Positions 1 to 7,818 of a stretch of 64,000 nucleotides of DNA are shown here, one piece after another; the first letter of the stretch is position 1, and each line of letters starts with the position of its first letter. Source of the DNA: Acetivibrio saccincola (GTDB lineage: Bacteria > Bacillota > Clostridia > Acetivibrionales > Acetivibrionaceae); assembly GCF_002844395.1 (NCBI RefSeq), contig NZ_CP025197.1, forward strand, positions 3,162,001 to 3,226,000, given 5' to 3'. The position numbers and the translations under genes are program-made. The notes beneath the pieces are model-generated. The model was not told the origin of the DNA and did no database searches. It was given only the letters and a program-made list of their open reading frames with translations.

Positions 1-2
1 AA

Positions 3-506
3 TCCACTTTAGATGAAATAGACAATGAGGGAATATTTGAGGGAAGTTTTGAGCCAAAAACAGGGGGAAAATTTAATATTGCCGGATATGCTGCCTTTTT
101 ATTTCCTTGTGTTTTTTTCCTTTGCGGCATTATGCTTTTAGTTACTTTTATAAAGAGAAAAAAAGCAGCTTCCCTCATCCCCTATCAGCTGTTTGTAAAA
201 AACACCGGGGCTCTTTCACCAAACGATGCTGCTTACCTTGTAAAATTAACGGAATGTTTTAAAAAATACATTGAAGATGTCTACTCCTATTCCATAAGGG
301 GCAAAACCTCTTCTGAAATTATAGGGGAAATTAAAAATATAAAAGAGATTGACCCCTTTATAAAAAATTTAAAAGAATGGCTTTATGAATGTGATATATT
401 CAAATTTTCAGGCAAAACCCCTGCACCTGAGGACAAAAAAAGATTGTTTGAAAGCCTTATGGGGATAGTTGGCAAAATAGAAAAAACAAAAGAGGGAGAA
501 GTATGA
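3..506 (+). CDS. Membrane-anchored Bat-operon protein, 5' end outside window
   Basis: The frame is open from the window edge to the stop at 504-506, so the true start lies upstream; the internal ATG at 132 is not the start. The visible part has one hydrophobic segment (about codons 28-50), a basic stretch RKKK, then about 110 residues of soluble, probably cytoplasmic sequence rich in Lys and Glu. It overlaps the next gene by 4 bp (ATGA), so it is translationally coupled to the BatA-like protein. In MoxR/DUF58/VWA operons the slot just before the VWA genes is often taken by a small membrane protein (DUF4381 in proteobacteria). This one has that position and architecture, but I cannot assign it to a family. 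Confidence 0.75.
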   Translation, partial: STLDEIDNEGIFEGSFEPKTGGKFNIAGYAAFLFPCVFFLCGIMLLVTFIKRKKAASLIPYQLFVKNTGALSPNDAAYLVKLTECFKKYIEDVYSYSIRGKTSSEIIGEIKNIKEIDPFIKNLKEWLYECDIFKFSGKTPAPEDKKRLFESLMGIVGKIEKTKEGEV

Positions 507-1474
507 TAGAGTTAGCCGGTTGGTATTTTCTGCTTTTAATACCTTTAGTCATATATTTATTTTTTAGAAAACAAAAGAAAAGTGCATTAAAATTTTCAAG
601 TGTAAAGCTTCTTAAGGCTTCAGCAAAAAAAGATACTTTTAAACACAAACTAGGAAAGTATCTTATAGCGGCAGGTCTTGTCTTTCTTATATTTGCATTA
701 GCAAGACCTCAGCTGCAAAAGGAAACCATACCCATAGACCAAAAGGGGATTGACATTGCAATAGCCCTTGATATATCAAGTTCCATGAGTTCTGTGGATT
801 TTGAACCAAACCGTTTAGAAGTTGCCCGGGCAACCATTAATGAATTTATAAAGGAAAGGGTTAATGACAGGATAGCCCTTATAATTTTTGCAGGCACCGC
901 ACATACAAGAATACCACTGACTTTAGACCACGACATATTAACACAGTCTTTAAATGAAGTAACTTTTGATTCCCTGAACAAAGACGGTACAGCTATAGGA
1001 ATGGCTATTTCAGTGGGAATTAACAGGCTAAAAAAAAGTGATTCCCAGAGCAAGATAATAATTCTTTTAACAGACGGCGACAACAATGCAGGGGAAATTA
1101 ATCCCTACACTGCAAGCCAGCTTGCAAAAGATATGGGTATTAAAATATACACAATAGGTGTGGGAAGTGACAAAACCATTGTAGAGGTGACAGATATTTT
1201 TGGAAGAGTACGCAGGCAAGCATATGACGGGGGTTTTGATGAAGAGCTTCTAAAAGAAATTGCGGAAGAAACAGGAGGACAGTATTTCCGTGCCAAAGAC
1301 CCAAAAGCTTTAGAGCAGATTTTTGAAACTATAGACATGCTAGAAAAGAGTGAATTTGAAAAAGATGATTTTATACAATATATGGAGCTTTATGTTATGT
1401 TCGCAATAACAGGCCTTTTACTGCTGCTACTTGGTATTTTCTTTGATAAGTATTATTATACAAAAATTCCTTAA
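503..1474 (+). CDS. batA: BatA-like von Willebrand factor A membrane protein
   Basis: 323 residues. Two N-terminal hydrophobic segments (about 5-22 and 52-70) are followed by a VWA domain (about 82-270) and a C-terminal membrane helix (about 294-315). The metal-ion-dependent adhesion site is intact: DISSS at 90-94, a Thr in the KDGTAIG loop and Asp in LLTDGDNN. The family forms membrane complexes with MoxR ATPases and is linked to stress or aerotolerance in Bacteroides and spirochaetes; its role in clostridia is not established. It is coupled to the gene before it by a 4-bp overlap, and a second VWA gene begins 36 bp downstream after a GGGAGGG-type ribosome site. Confidence 0.9.
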   Translation: MIELAGWYFLLLIPLVIYLFFRKQKKSALKFSSVKLLKASAKKDTFKHKLGKYLIAAGLVFLIFALARPQLQKETIPIDQKGIDIAIALDISSSMSSVDFEPNRLEVARATINEFIKERVNDRIALIIFAGTAHTRIPLTLDHDILTQSLNEVTFDSLNKDGTAIGMAISVGINRLKKSDSQSKIIILLTDGDNNAGEINPYTASQLAKDMGIKIYTIGVGSDKTIVEVTDIFGRVRRQAYDGGFDEELLKEIAEETGGQYFRAKDPKALEQIFETIDMLEKSEFEKDDFIQYMELYVMFAITGLLLLLLGIFFDKYYYTKIP

Positions 1475-1510
1475 AAGGCTGATTTTGATAAGGGAGGGCT
1501 TTTTAGATTT

Positions 1511-2473
1511 ATGAACTATAAATATCCTTATAATATTGTTTTTATACTTGTTCCTATACTTGCTTTGATTTTGTTAATTTTAGCTTACAGGAAAAAAGAA
1601 AAAATACTAAATGCAATGAATATAAAAGTCATTTTAAAATTTAAATTTTTAAAAAGTATACTCATAACCTTAGGGCTTATGCTGGTTGTATACTCCCTAA
1701 CGGGACCTCAGACCTTCCAGGGACTTTTAGAACTGAAAAAAGAAGGTCTTGATATATATGTTTTAATTGATACTTCAAAAAGTATGCTGGTTGAGGATAT
1801 CCAGCCAAACAGAATCAGCAGGGCAAAGAAGATAATAAAAGATATTATTGACAAGCTTGAAGGGGACCGGATAGGCTTTATCCCCTTTTCCTCCGATGCA
1901 TATATACAAATGCCTTTAACAGATGATTATAATCTGGCAAATATGTTTTTGGATGTAATTGATACAAATATGATTGGCGGCGGGGGTACAAATATAGAAG
2001 CTGCAATTAAATTAGCTTACAAATCCTTTGAAAAAACCGCTTCTTCTGACAAAGTCATAATAATTATAAGCGATGGGGAAGAACATGAAACAGACAGTAT
2101 AAAAGCAGCGCAGCAGATTAGTGATGAAAATTTTAAAATATACACAATAGGCATAGGCACTGAAAAAGGCGGTTTAATACCTGTTTATGATGATAATGAT
2201 CAAAAAACAACAGGGTATATGAAGGATTTGGACGGCAATTTTGTTACCTCATCCTTGTATTCTGACAATTTAAAGAAACTGGCCCAAATAGGAAATGGTT
2301 TTTACTATGAAAATGACGGCTCTAATTTAATAAAAGATATGGCTTCTTTAAAAAGAAGCACTACTAAAACAGAAAAAATAAGAAGGTACAAACTCCTTTA
2401 CCAACCCTTTTTAGCAGCAGGAATTCTGCTTTTTACAATAGGTTATCTTCTGCCGGAAAGGAGGATTTTATGA
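1511..2473 (+). CDS. batB: BatB-like von Willebrand factor A membrane protein
   Basis: 320 residues and a paralogue of the gene before it. It has two N-terminal membrane segments (about 9-26 and 48-64), a VWA domain (about 80-290) and a C-terminal helix (about 297-314). The MIDAS motif is DTSKS at 87-91, with a Thr in GGGGTNIEA and Asp in ISDGEEHE, so metal binding looks intact. A strong ribosome site (GGGAGGG) precedes the ATG. Paired VWA proteins next to TPR and BatD proteins define the Bat operon, where they are thought to build a membrane scaffold. The stop overlaps the next start (ATGA at 2470). Confidence 0.9.
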   Translation: MNYKYPYNIVFILVPILALILLILAYRKKEKILNAMNIKVILKFKFLKSILITLGLMLVVYSLTGPQTFQGLLELKKEGLDIYVLIDTSKSMLVEDIQPNRISRAKKIIKDIIDKLEGDRIGFIPFSSDAYIQMPLTDDYNLANMFLDVIDTNMIGGGGTNIEAAIKLAYKSFEKTASSDKVIIIISDGEEHETDSIKAAQQISDENFKIYTIGIGTEKGGLIPVYDDNDQKTTGYMKDLDGNFVTSSLYSDNLKKLAQIGNGFYYENDGSNLIKDMASLKRSTTKTEKIRRYKLLYQPFLAAGILLFTIGYLLPERRIL

Positions 2474-3477
2474 AAAAAATATTGTTATCCACCTTTATTG
2501 TATCAGGAATTTTATCAATACTGGTGTTTGCCGCACATTTTTTAGAGTTTAGTGACATTACCAATTCATTAAATAAAGTGCTGGCAAAGGGTAATTCCCT
2601 TTATAAGGAAGAAGACTACCAAAATGCCCTGAATACCTATCAGGAAGGTTTGGATACTTACAATAAAGGCAAATTAAAAGAAATTGCCCGGGATAAGCTT
2701 AATTTTAACAGTGGTCTTTGTGAATACAGACTTGAAAATTATCAGGAGGCTCTGGAGTATTATCAAAAAACCCCCTCCCAATTGGAAAAATACTTAAAGT
2801 CAGGAAACTCTGCCTTTAAGTTAGGTGAAAAAGCAACAGAGCCTTCTGAAAAAATGCAGTACTACAGGGAGGCTTTAGAGTTTTATAAAGAGGGGATTGT
2901 GGAATTTCCTGACAATGTTGATATAAAGTATAATTATGAATATGTGAAAAAATTAATAGAAGACCTTCAAGAATCCCAAAATGAACAGCAAGAAGAAAAT
3001 AATCAGGAGGAACAGGACAATCAGGATAAAAAGGACAATCAAGAAAATGGACAAAATGGTGAAAATCAAGAAGATCCGGAAGAACAGCAGGAAAATGAAG
3101 GTCAGGAACAGAGTGAAAATCAAACCGGAAATGAAGAAAATAATGACAGTGAAAGCGAATCCGAAAGCGGTGAGGAAAATTCCGATGGCAGTGAAAATGA
3201 ATCAGGAAGCCAGGAGGAAGATACCAGAGGCAGCGAAAACAAATCAGGAAACCAAGAGAAAGATGCCGACGGCAGCGAAAATGAATCGGGAAATCAGGAA
3301 GAAGATGCCGGAGACAGTGAAAATATGCCTGGAAGGGAAGATGCCCATGGAAGGGAAATTGAGGATCCGGAACAGGTGCTAAGAGTTTTAGAAATGCTGG
3401 AAAAACTTGAAGAAGAAAGTCTTAAAAATAATCAGGGAATTGTAATAGAAGGTGAGGAATCAAAATATGGCTGGTAA
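2470..3477 (+). CDS. batC: BatC-like TPR protein with acidic repeat tail
   Basis: 335 residues. An N-terminal hydrophobic anchor (about 5-24) is followed by TPR-like helices (about 33-165; motifs AKGNSLYKEEDYQNAL and FNSGLCEYRLENYQEAL). A highly acidic, Gln/Asn/Ser-rich tail (about 170-305) contains three 14-residue repeats of the type GSENESGNQEEDAG, and a short helix ends the protein. TPR proteins in Bat operons probably recruit partners outside the membrane. The tail looks like a low-complexity spacer and could vary in copy number. The start overlaps the upstream stop by 4 bp. Confidence 0.85.
   Translation: MKKILLSTFIVSGILSILVFAAHFLEFSDITNSLNKVLAKGNSLYKEEDYQNALNTYQEGLDTYNKGKLKEIARDKLNFNSGLCEYRLENYQEALEYYQKTPSQLEKYLKSGNSAFKLGEKATEPSEKMQYYREALEFYKEGIVEFPDNVDIKYNYEYVKKLIEDLQESQNEQQEENNQEEQDNQDKKDNQENGQNGENQEDPEEQQENEGQEQSENQTGNEENNDSESESESGEENSDGSENESGSQEEDTRGSENKSGNQEKDADGSENESGNQEEDAGDSENMPGREDAHGREIEDPEQVLRVLEMLEKLEEESLKNNQGIVIEGEESKYGW
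3187..3312 (+). repeat. Three 42-bp tandem repeats coding for an acidic linker
   Basis: Units begin at 3187, 3229 and 3271, and a decayed fourth starts at 3313. Each encodes 14 residues of the form G-S-E-N-x-S-G-x-Q-E-x-D-x-x inside the TPR protein. The repeats keep the frame, so copy-number changes would alter only linker length. Confidence 0.8.
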
Positions 3478-5125
3478 AAAAACAAATTTTAAAATAGTTT
3501 TTATAACAACTTTATTAATTACTTTTCTTCTGGCAGCTAATATACCTGTGTGGGGAAATACCCCGGAATTCAGGCTTGATATTGACTCTTTAAAATTAAG
3601 CAGGGGGGAAAGCACTACTTTGGCAGTTTCCATTGTCAATGCTCAAAATGCTGAAATTGTAGATATCGAAGGCATAGACAATTTTAGAATTGTCTCAACA
3701 AGTACTTCAGACGGCACTCAAATTATCAACTCCCAGGTAACACATACAAGAACTTACAGGCATGTTATAATACCAAAATTCACCGGAGAGTTTACCCTTG
3801 TGGCAAAAATAAGATACAATGGCAGCATATACGAGACTAATGAGTTAACGGTTACTGTAACTGATTCTCCCCCGGCTGAAGAAGAGGAAGCAAAAGACCT
3901 CTTTATAAAAACCGTTTTGTCTGAAAATGAAATATATTACGGACAAAAGGCGGTCCTCACTTATGAATTTTATTCACGTTTTAATATAGAAAGGCTTGGT
4001 TTTTTAGATGATATTAAACTAGACAGCTTTATTACACAAGAAATTGAAAATGATAACTTGTCCTATGATTTTTTGTACATTAATGGAAAGAGGTATGTAA
4101 AATACATTGTAAAGCAAATTTTTCTTACACCCATTAAAGCAGGCTCATTCGAAATACCCCAGTACACTTTCCAGGCTAATGTAAGTACCGGCGGTTTCTT
4201 TGATTCTTCAAAACCTTATTATTTAGAGACTGAACCTGTAGAATTAAAAGTTAATCCCCTTCCAACGGACAACAAACCTGCTAATTTTTCCGGCCTGGTG
4301 GGCAACTTAAATATAACTTCCAATTATACAAAGCAGCAAATTGACATTAAAGACTCACTTACCCTGGAAGTGACTTTGTCCGGAGATTGTGACCTGGAAA
4401 ACTTTAAGAATATAATTCAAGATGAAATACCCGGGTTTTCTGTATATGAAACAGAAAAGAATTCTGAAGAAGGGGTGGAAGATAATAAATATTTCTCCAA
4501 AAAAGAATTTGAAATTATACTTGTACCGGAAAAAACAGGAGAGCTTGAAATTCCGCCTATAAATATAAATTATTTTGATACCCGGACTAAAACTTATAAA
4601 AATCTGGAAATTCCCGGTGCAACCATTACGGTAACCGGCAACATGCCCCAGTCCCGGGAAAGCTACGATGCCCCGGCTTCAGCTGATGTGGAACAAATTA
4701 AAATAGAGCAAATCAGCTATAAAAATAAAGACAATGGATATATGACAATAAAACTTAAAAAAAGTATGCTGTATACTGTATTAATTGCACTTTCTCTTTT
4801 AGCAATTATTGTGCTTTCTATAATTTTTATAACTATTTCTAAAAAGAAAGGCGACAAAAATTTGGGGATTATGTACAAAAAAATAAAGAAATCCACTAGC
4901 ATTGAAGAAATTTATAATGTATTTAACGACATGATAAAATACTGTTTTAATCTAAGTATAAAAGCCGGCACCAGGGCAGCAATAAAGGAAAAGCTATCCC
5001 CATATGGCATTTCAAATAGTGTACTTGAAGTTGTTGACTGTGTTGAGGGTAAAAACAGTGATATTTCCACTGTTAAAGGAAAAATACATGAAGTTTATAA
5101 AGCCCTTTCAAAACTTAAAAGGTAA
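3467..5125 (+). CDS. batD: BatD-like membrane protein
   Basis: 552 residues from the ATG at 3467; GTG at 3452 is possible but would overlap the GGTGAGG ribosome site, which is correctly spaced for the ATG. A signal peptide or anchor (about 10-32) is followed by a large extracytoplasmic beta-rich region typical of BatD (PF13584: repeated immunoglobulin-like sheets, FTLVAKIRYNG, YEFYSRFN). One membrane helix follows at about 440-463, then a cytoplasmic helical tail of about 85 residues. It overlaps the TPR gene by 11 bp and closes the operon. No enzymatic motif is visible. The following 90 bp are very AT-rich with repeated ATTTATTATTTAA, and there is no clear terminator. Confidence 0.85.
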   Translation: MAGKKTNFKIVFITTLLITFLLAANIPVWGNTPEFRLDIDSLKLSRGESTTLAVSIVNAQNAEIVDIEGIDNFRIVSTSTSDGTQIINSQVTHTRTYRHVIIPKFTGEFTLVAKIRYNGSIYETNELTVTVTDSPPAEEEEAKDLFIKTVLSENEIYYGQKAVLTYEFYSRFNIERLGFLDDIKLDSFITQEIENDNLSYDFLYINGKRYVKYIVKQIFLTPIKAGSFEIPQYTFQANVSTGGFFDSSKPYYLETEPVELKVNPLPTDNKPANFSGLVGNLNITSNYTKQQIDIKDSLTLEVTLSGDCDLENFKNIIQDEIPGFSVYETEKNSEEGVEDNKYFSKKEFEIILVPEKTGELEIPPININYFDTRTKTYKNLEIPGATITVTGNMPQSRESYDAPASADVEQIKIEQISYKNKDNGYMTIKLKKSMLYTVLIALSLLAIIVLSIIFITISKKKGDKNLGIMYKKIKKSTSIEEIYNVFNDMIKYCFNLSIKAGTRAAIKEKLSPYGISNSVLEVVDCVEGKNSDISTVKGKIHEVYKALSKLKR

Positions 5126-5216
5126 ATTTATTTAAAGCATTTATTATTTAAGCCTTTATTTTAAAACATTTATTATTTAAAACTTAATTATTTAAAAACT
5201 TTATTATTGGTAAATG

Positions 5217-5747
5217 TTATATAGCTTTTGTGTACCTGTTGGCAAAACAGCTGGCACAAAAGCTATCCGGCTTTATTTTAGGCACAAAATTCAGCCCTTT
5301 AACCATACCCACCATTTCATTTATAAGCACTTTGGTTTCACCTTTCCTGCCTATATCAATATGAAACTCAAATGTTATCCCTTTTTTACCCAATGCGTCA
5401 TATATCATGCCAATTCTTTCTTCATCAAATAAATAAGCCAATTGAAGAGTTATACAAGTTTCCATATATATTTTTTCCCGCAAGTTTCTAATAGGTCTTT
5501 GCAGCACACTTTTATGCAAAAAGCCTATAGCCCCCTTCCCCACCCTGTGAACATGAATGCATGTCACAAAATAGGTTTTGCCGCTAACCTGGGAATCAGT
5601 TCCTATAGATATTTTATACGAACTGTTTTTATCAGCTTTTATATAGTTTAATATTTCATCAAAAGCTTCTTTAAATGTAAGCTCACCTTTCCCCAAGCTT
5701 CTAAATACAGTTGTTTCATCGAAGAGTATATTACTTCCTGATGACAT
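5217..5747 (-). CDS. YkuK/DUF458 family RNase H-like protein
   Basis: 176 residues, matching the usual length of DUF458 (B. subtilis YkuK). The core has the RNase H-like pattern IGTDSQV near residue 48 followed by strands and HVHRVGKGA, then a second conserved half containing FHIDIGRKGETK. The family's biochemical role is unknown; an RNase H fold is inferred from structure-based classification. The ATG follows AGGAGGG with a 10-nt gap. Upstream lies an unusually long leader with a stem and an intrinsic terminator, which suggests control by transcription attenuation. The gene converges with the Bat operon. Confidence 0.85.
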   Translation of the reverse strand: MSSGSNILFDETTVFRSLGKGELTFKEAFDEILNYIKADKNSSYKISIGTDSQVSGKTYFVTCIHVHRVGKGAIGFLHKSVLQRPIRNLREKIYMETCITLQLAYLFDEERIGMIYDALGKKGITFEFHIDIGRKGETKVLINEMVGMVKGLNFVPKIKPDSFCASCFANRYTKAI

Positions 5748-5773
5748 AAGTAAACTTCCCTCCTTTGATTAAT

Positions 5774-5809
5774 AGAAAAAAACCCCATGACACAAAAAGT
5801 CACAGGGTT
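5774..5809 (-). terminator. Intrinsic terminator inside the ykuK leader
   Basis: On the minus-strand RNA an 11-bp stem forms between AACCCUGUGAC and GUCAUGGGGUU, followed by seven U. Two pairs are G-U wobbles that would be C-A mismatches on the plus strand, so the hairpin was selected on the minus strand. It sits between the promoter and the ykuK ribosome site, where an attenuator is expected. Confidence 0.7.
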
Positions 5810-5843
5810 TTTAGAATTCTGATTTATTAAGGCTAAAAAAGAC

Positions 5844-5897
5844 ATGAGGGTACCGCCGTCGCACTAAAACACGTCTGTAATATCTTTTTTCCCTCAT
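5844..5897 (-). ncRNA. Structured 5' leader element upstream of ykuK
   Basis: ATGAGGG (5891-5897 read on the minus strand) pairs perfectly with CCCTCAT (5844-5850), closing a loop of about 40 nt with the G-rich core GCGACGGCGGTACC. It is about 100-145 nt upstream of ykuK, before the terminator. I do not recognise a known riboswitch class. It could be a cis-regulatory RNA aptamer or a decayed leader. Confidence 0.35.
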
Positions 5898-5931
5898 ACC
5901 AATTATCTTCCTTTCAAAAAATTATATTTCT

Positions 5932-5960
5932 ATAGTAACATACTGACATTATAAAATCAA
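5932..5960 (-). promoter_or_regulatory. Predicted promoter of the ykuK leader
   Basis: TTGATT (5955-5960) and TACTAT (5932-5937) are separated by 17 bp on the minus strand. Transcription would start near 5925, giving a leader of about 180 nt. Confidence 0.5.
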
Positions 5961-6189
5961 TAAACAGGGCCTTGGAAATATATGACTAATATGAAATCCT
6001 TAATAAAATCTATCATAAACGATGTGTGTTTCCCGATTTTCATTCTTCTTCCTCCCAGGCATACTTTTCCAGTTCTTTTTTAGGCATGGGTGTATAAACT
6101 TTTTCAGGTAACATATTGTGCTATACGGCAATAACTCATCAACCGATGCTGCATAGCCAGGCTTCCCTCAATGGCAATCTTTTTTCCAT

Positions 6190-6524
6190 AGTTAATAAAC
6201 TTCTGTAATAAAAGTTGAGCGTAGAAGGAACTTTACCCGTTCCCACAAGCATTAATTTACAATCGGTATAATGTGAAAACAGAAAATCTATCAGTTTTTT
6301 CCATAACCCTTTCGCTGGCAATCAGGCTTAACCGCAATGCTCTTAATTTCATAAATACCGTCTCCCTCTTTTGTAACCACACATTCAGCTTTAACTCCGT
6401 CATCGTCCAGAACAAACATTTCACCACGTTCAAGGTACTTGTCTATCATGCTTTCTTGCTCATCAGCCAATAAAAGCAAGTCTATATATGCTTTCTTATT
6501 TTCTAATACTTTCCTTATTTTCAT
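6190..6524 (-). pseudogene. GNAT acetyltransferase remnant, frameshifted
   Basis: Reading from ATG 6524 (after AGGGGGGTG) gives an N-terminal GNAT half with the acetyl-CoA loop KSIAVKPDCQRKGYGK. The frame then ends in a stop, but the next frame continues the same family with LIDFLFSHYTDCKLML and GKVPSTLNFYY. A one-base change in the A-run near 6300 explains this. After NFYY the similarity stops, so the C-terminus is also gone. Below it, minus-strand 6046-6117 has another short coding-like tail (LPEKVYTPMPKKELEKYAWE then stop) from an unidentified gene. Confidence 0.75.
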
Positions 6525-6610
6525 ATAAGAAGACACCCCCCTATAAATTATAAGAAACATTTACATATTCGTCACTGCTAAAGATAAAGCTGATGAAATA
6601 TTGTTAATCA

Positions 6611-6877
6611 TCAATTTAAGAAATGGGAATTGACGGGCACTGTCGGAAATACTTTTTCTCCTTTTACATGTTCCACCTCGTCAATAATACTTTCGAGTTA
6701 GCTGTCCAATTCATCCGGTGTAACTCCGACACGGCCAGCCAAGCGTTCTTCCTCAACTGCCAGCAGTTCTTCCCGTAGCTTCAGCATTTTTCTCGACGGG
6801 TAAAAACCTCTATATCCATAACCACGAGATCACCCTCGCCGTTGTTGGTGAAAAAAAAGTTTCTCCGGTGGTGTTGC
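6611..6877 (-). pseudogene. Phd/YefM-family antitoxin remnant
   Basis: On the minus strand the pieces TGETFFFTNNGEGDLVVMDI, EVFTRREK, MLKLREELLAVEEERLAG and RVGVTPDELDS match the clostridial Phd/YefM antitoxin pattern (T-K-N-G-x-G-D-L-V-V-M-D-I-E). A one-base frameshift separates REK from MLKL near 6790, and a TAA replaces the expected Tyr after ELDS. The N-terminus is lost at the junction with the Mrp fragment. No RelE-type toxin gene remains next to it. Confidence 0.7.
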
Positions 6878-6894
6878 CTTTTGATATAGAAGGA

Positions 6895-6981
6895 ACAATC
6901 GGAAAAATCATTTTTCTTTTCCTCTCTTTCTGCGCAGTTCTCCGATCAACTGCTGCAGCTTTTGTTGCAATTTTCACTCAT
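6895..6981 (-). pseudogene. N-terminal fragment of Mrp/NBP35-type Fe-S carrier ATPase
   Basis: ATG at 6981 follows AAGGAGCT. It starts MSENCNKSCSS, shifts frame by one base, then continues SENCAEREEKKNDF. This Cys-rich leader is characteristic of clostridial Mrp (NBP35/ApbC) proteins, which load Fe-S clusters. Only about 25 codons survive; the Walker A region is missing and Phd antitoxin sequence follows. DUF134 and Mrp genes are commonly neighbours in clostridia, so their joint decay here is consistent. Confidence 0.6.
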
Positions 6982-7020
6982 AGTCTCAGCTCCTTTTTCA
7001 GATTGTTATTTTAATACAGT

Positions 7021-7209
7021 CTATATCAAACGACAACCTCGTCCGCATCCTTTTCCAAACCCTTCACACAGCCTGTATTCCCCGCCTTCTATTAAGAGTA
7101 CCTTGCCGTTTACCAAAGACTCGGCTATCTTTTTTCTGGCTTCAGCGTAAATGCCCTGAACAGTAGTACGCGCAACATCCACATTTAGATCAAGAGGACC
7201 AAACTTGTA
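7021..7209 (-). pseudogene. DUF134/UPF0251 regulator remnant with internal deletion
   Basis: The minus-strand frame contains KFGPLDLN (normally near the N-terminus) joined directly to [20 protein letters not shown] and [18 protein letters not shown], ending in the Cys/Gly-rich tail GKGCGRGC. About 40 residues that usually lie between these blocks, including most of the helix-turn-helix, are missing, and the real N-terminus is gone. The frame is open up to 7263, but the extra N-terminal residues are not family-like. Confidence 0.7.
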
Positions 7210-7210
7210 T

Positions 7211-7238
7211 ATTATACCCTCATTTTGACGTATGTCAA
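7211..7238 (-). promoter_or_regulatory. Near-consensus promoter with palindromic -35
   Basis: TTGACA (7233-7238) and TATAAT (7211-7216) are separated by 16 bp on the minus strand. The -35 is embedded in TTGACATACGTCAA, an imperfect inverted repeat (TTGAC-N4-GTCAA) that could bind a dimeric regulator. It abuts the truncated DUF134 remnant. Confidence 0.6.
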
Positions 7239-7363
7239 TATCTATTTTAAAAAAATACGCCAATCAAGAAATTTTTTCTATCAACTGTTTTCAGACAGCC
7301 AATCCGCTGAATTGAATGCCCGAATTTCCTTGTATTGATATGCCGTACAGAGTATTTGGCAGG

Positions 7364-7804
7364 TTATTCTTCATCCCTCTTCATAGATCCAAACTTCAAT
7401 ATGGCCTTCATTTTGGACTCAAATATTTCTGCGGGTATAAGAGCAATACCTTCTTCATCACTTAGCACAATCAGACGCTGCCCACCGGTAAGCCCAAACT
7501 TATCCCTTGCGGCTTTCGGAATGACAATCTGCCCCCGCTCGTTGATTGTAACAGAGCCCCAAATATTTTTTCCCTTCGGTGCGGGGGGAATCATACCGAT
7601 ACCATCTGCCGTTTCTGTTTTAACTAAGCTGTCAATAGTAACGCCATACACCTTCGCAAGACAGCTGCATTTTTCAATATCCGGAATGGTAGCTCCGCTT
7701 TCCCACTTACCATAAGCCTGACGGGAAATACCTATTTTCTCCGCAATTTCTTCCTGAGAATAACCGTGCATATTGCGAAGCATAATCAAATTATCTTTCA
7801 GCAT
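7364..7804 (-). CDS. XRE helix-turn-helix/AbrB-type transcriptional regulator
   Basis: 146 residues with two DNA-binding modules. The N-terminal XRE helix-turn-helix (about 4-58; MLRNMHGYSQEEIAEKIG, RQAYGKWESG) is followed by a C-terminal SpoVT/AbrB swapped-hairpin domain (about 83-130; VTINERGQIVIPKAARDKFG). The ATG follows AAAGGAG. This fusion is common in Firmicutes beside ABC-2 transporter genes. It lies 14 bp downstream of the permease gene, suggesting co-transcription and local control of the transporter. It is one of few intact genes in an otherwise decayed stretch. Confidence 0.9.
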   Translation of the reverse strand: MLKDNLIMLRNMHGYSQEEIAEKIGISRQAYGKWESGATIPDIEKCSCLAKVYGVTIDSLVKTETADGIGMIPPAPKGKNIWGSVTINERGQIVIPKAARDKFGLTGGQRLIVLSDEEGIALIPAEIFESKMKAILKFGSMKRDEE

Positions 7805-7818
7805 GGCATAAAACTCCT

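Noticed and set aside
2981-3382. 133-codon plus-strand ORF inside the TPR protein gene
   Set aside because: Lys/Arg-rich shadow of the acidic repeat region in another frame.
5841-5900. Plus-strand T-box-like sequence GAGGGTACCGCCG
   Set aside because: It lacks the conserved UGG step of GGGUGGUACC, no gene follows on the plus strand, and there is no specifier stem. The minus-strand leader reading is better supported.
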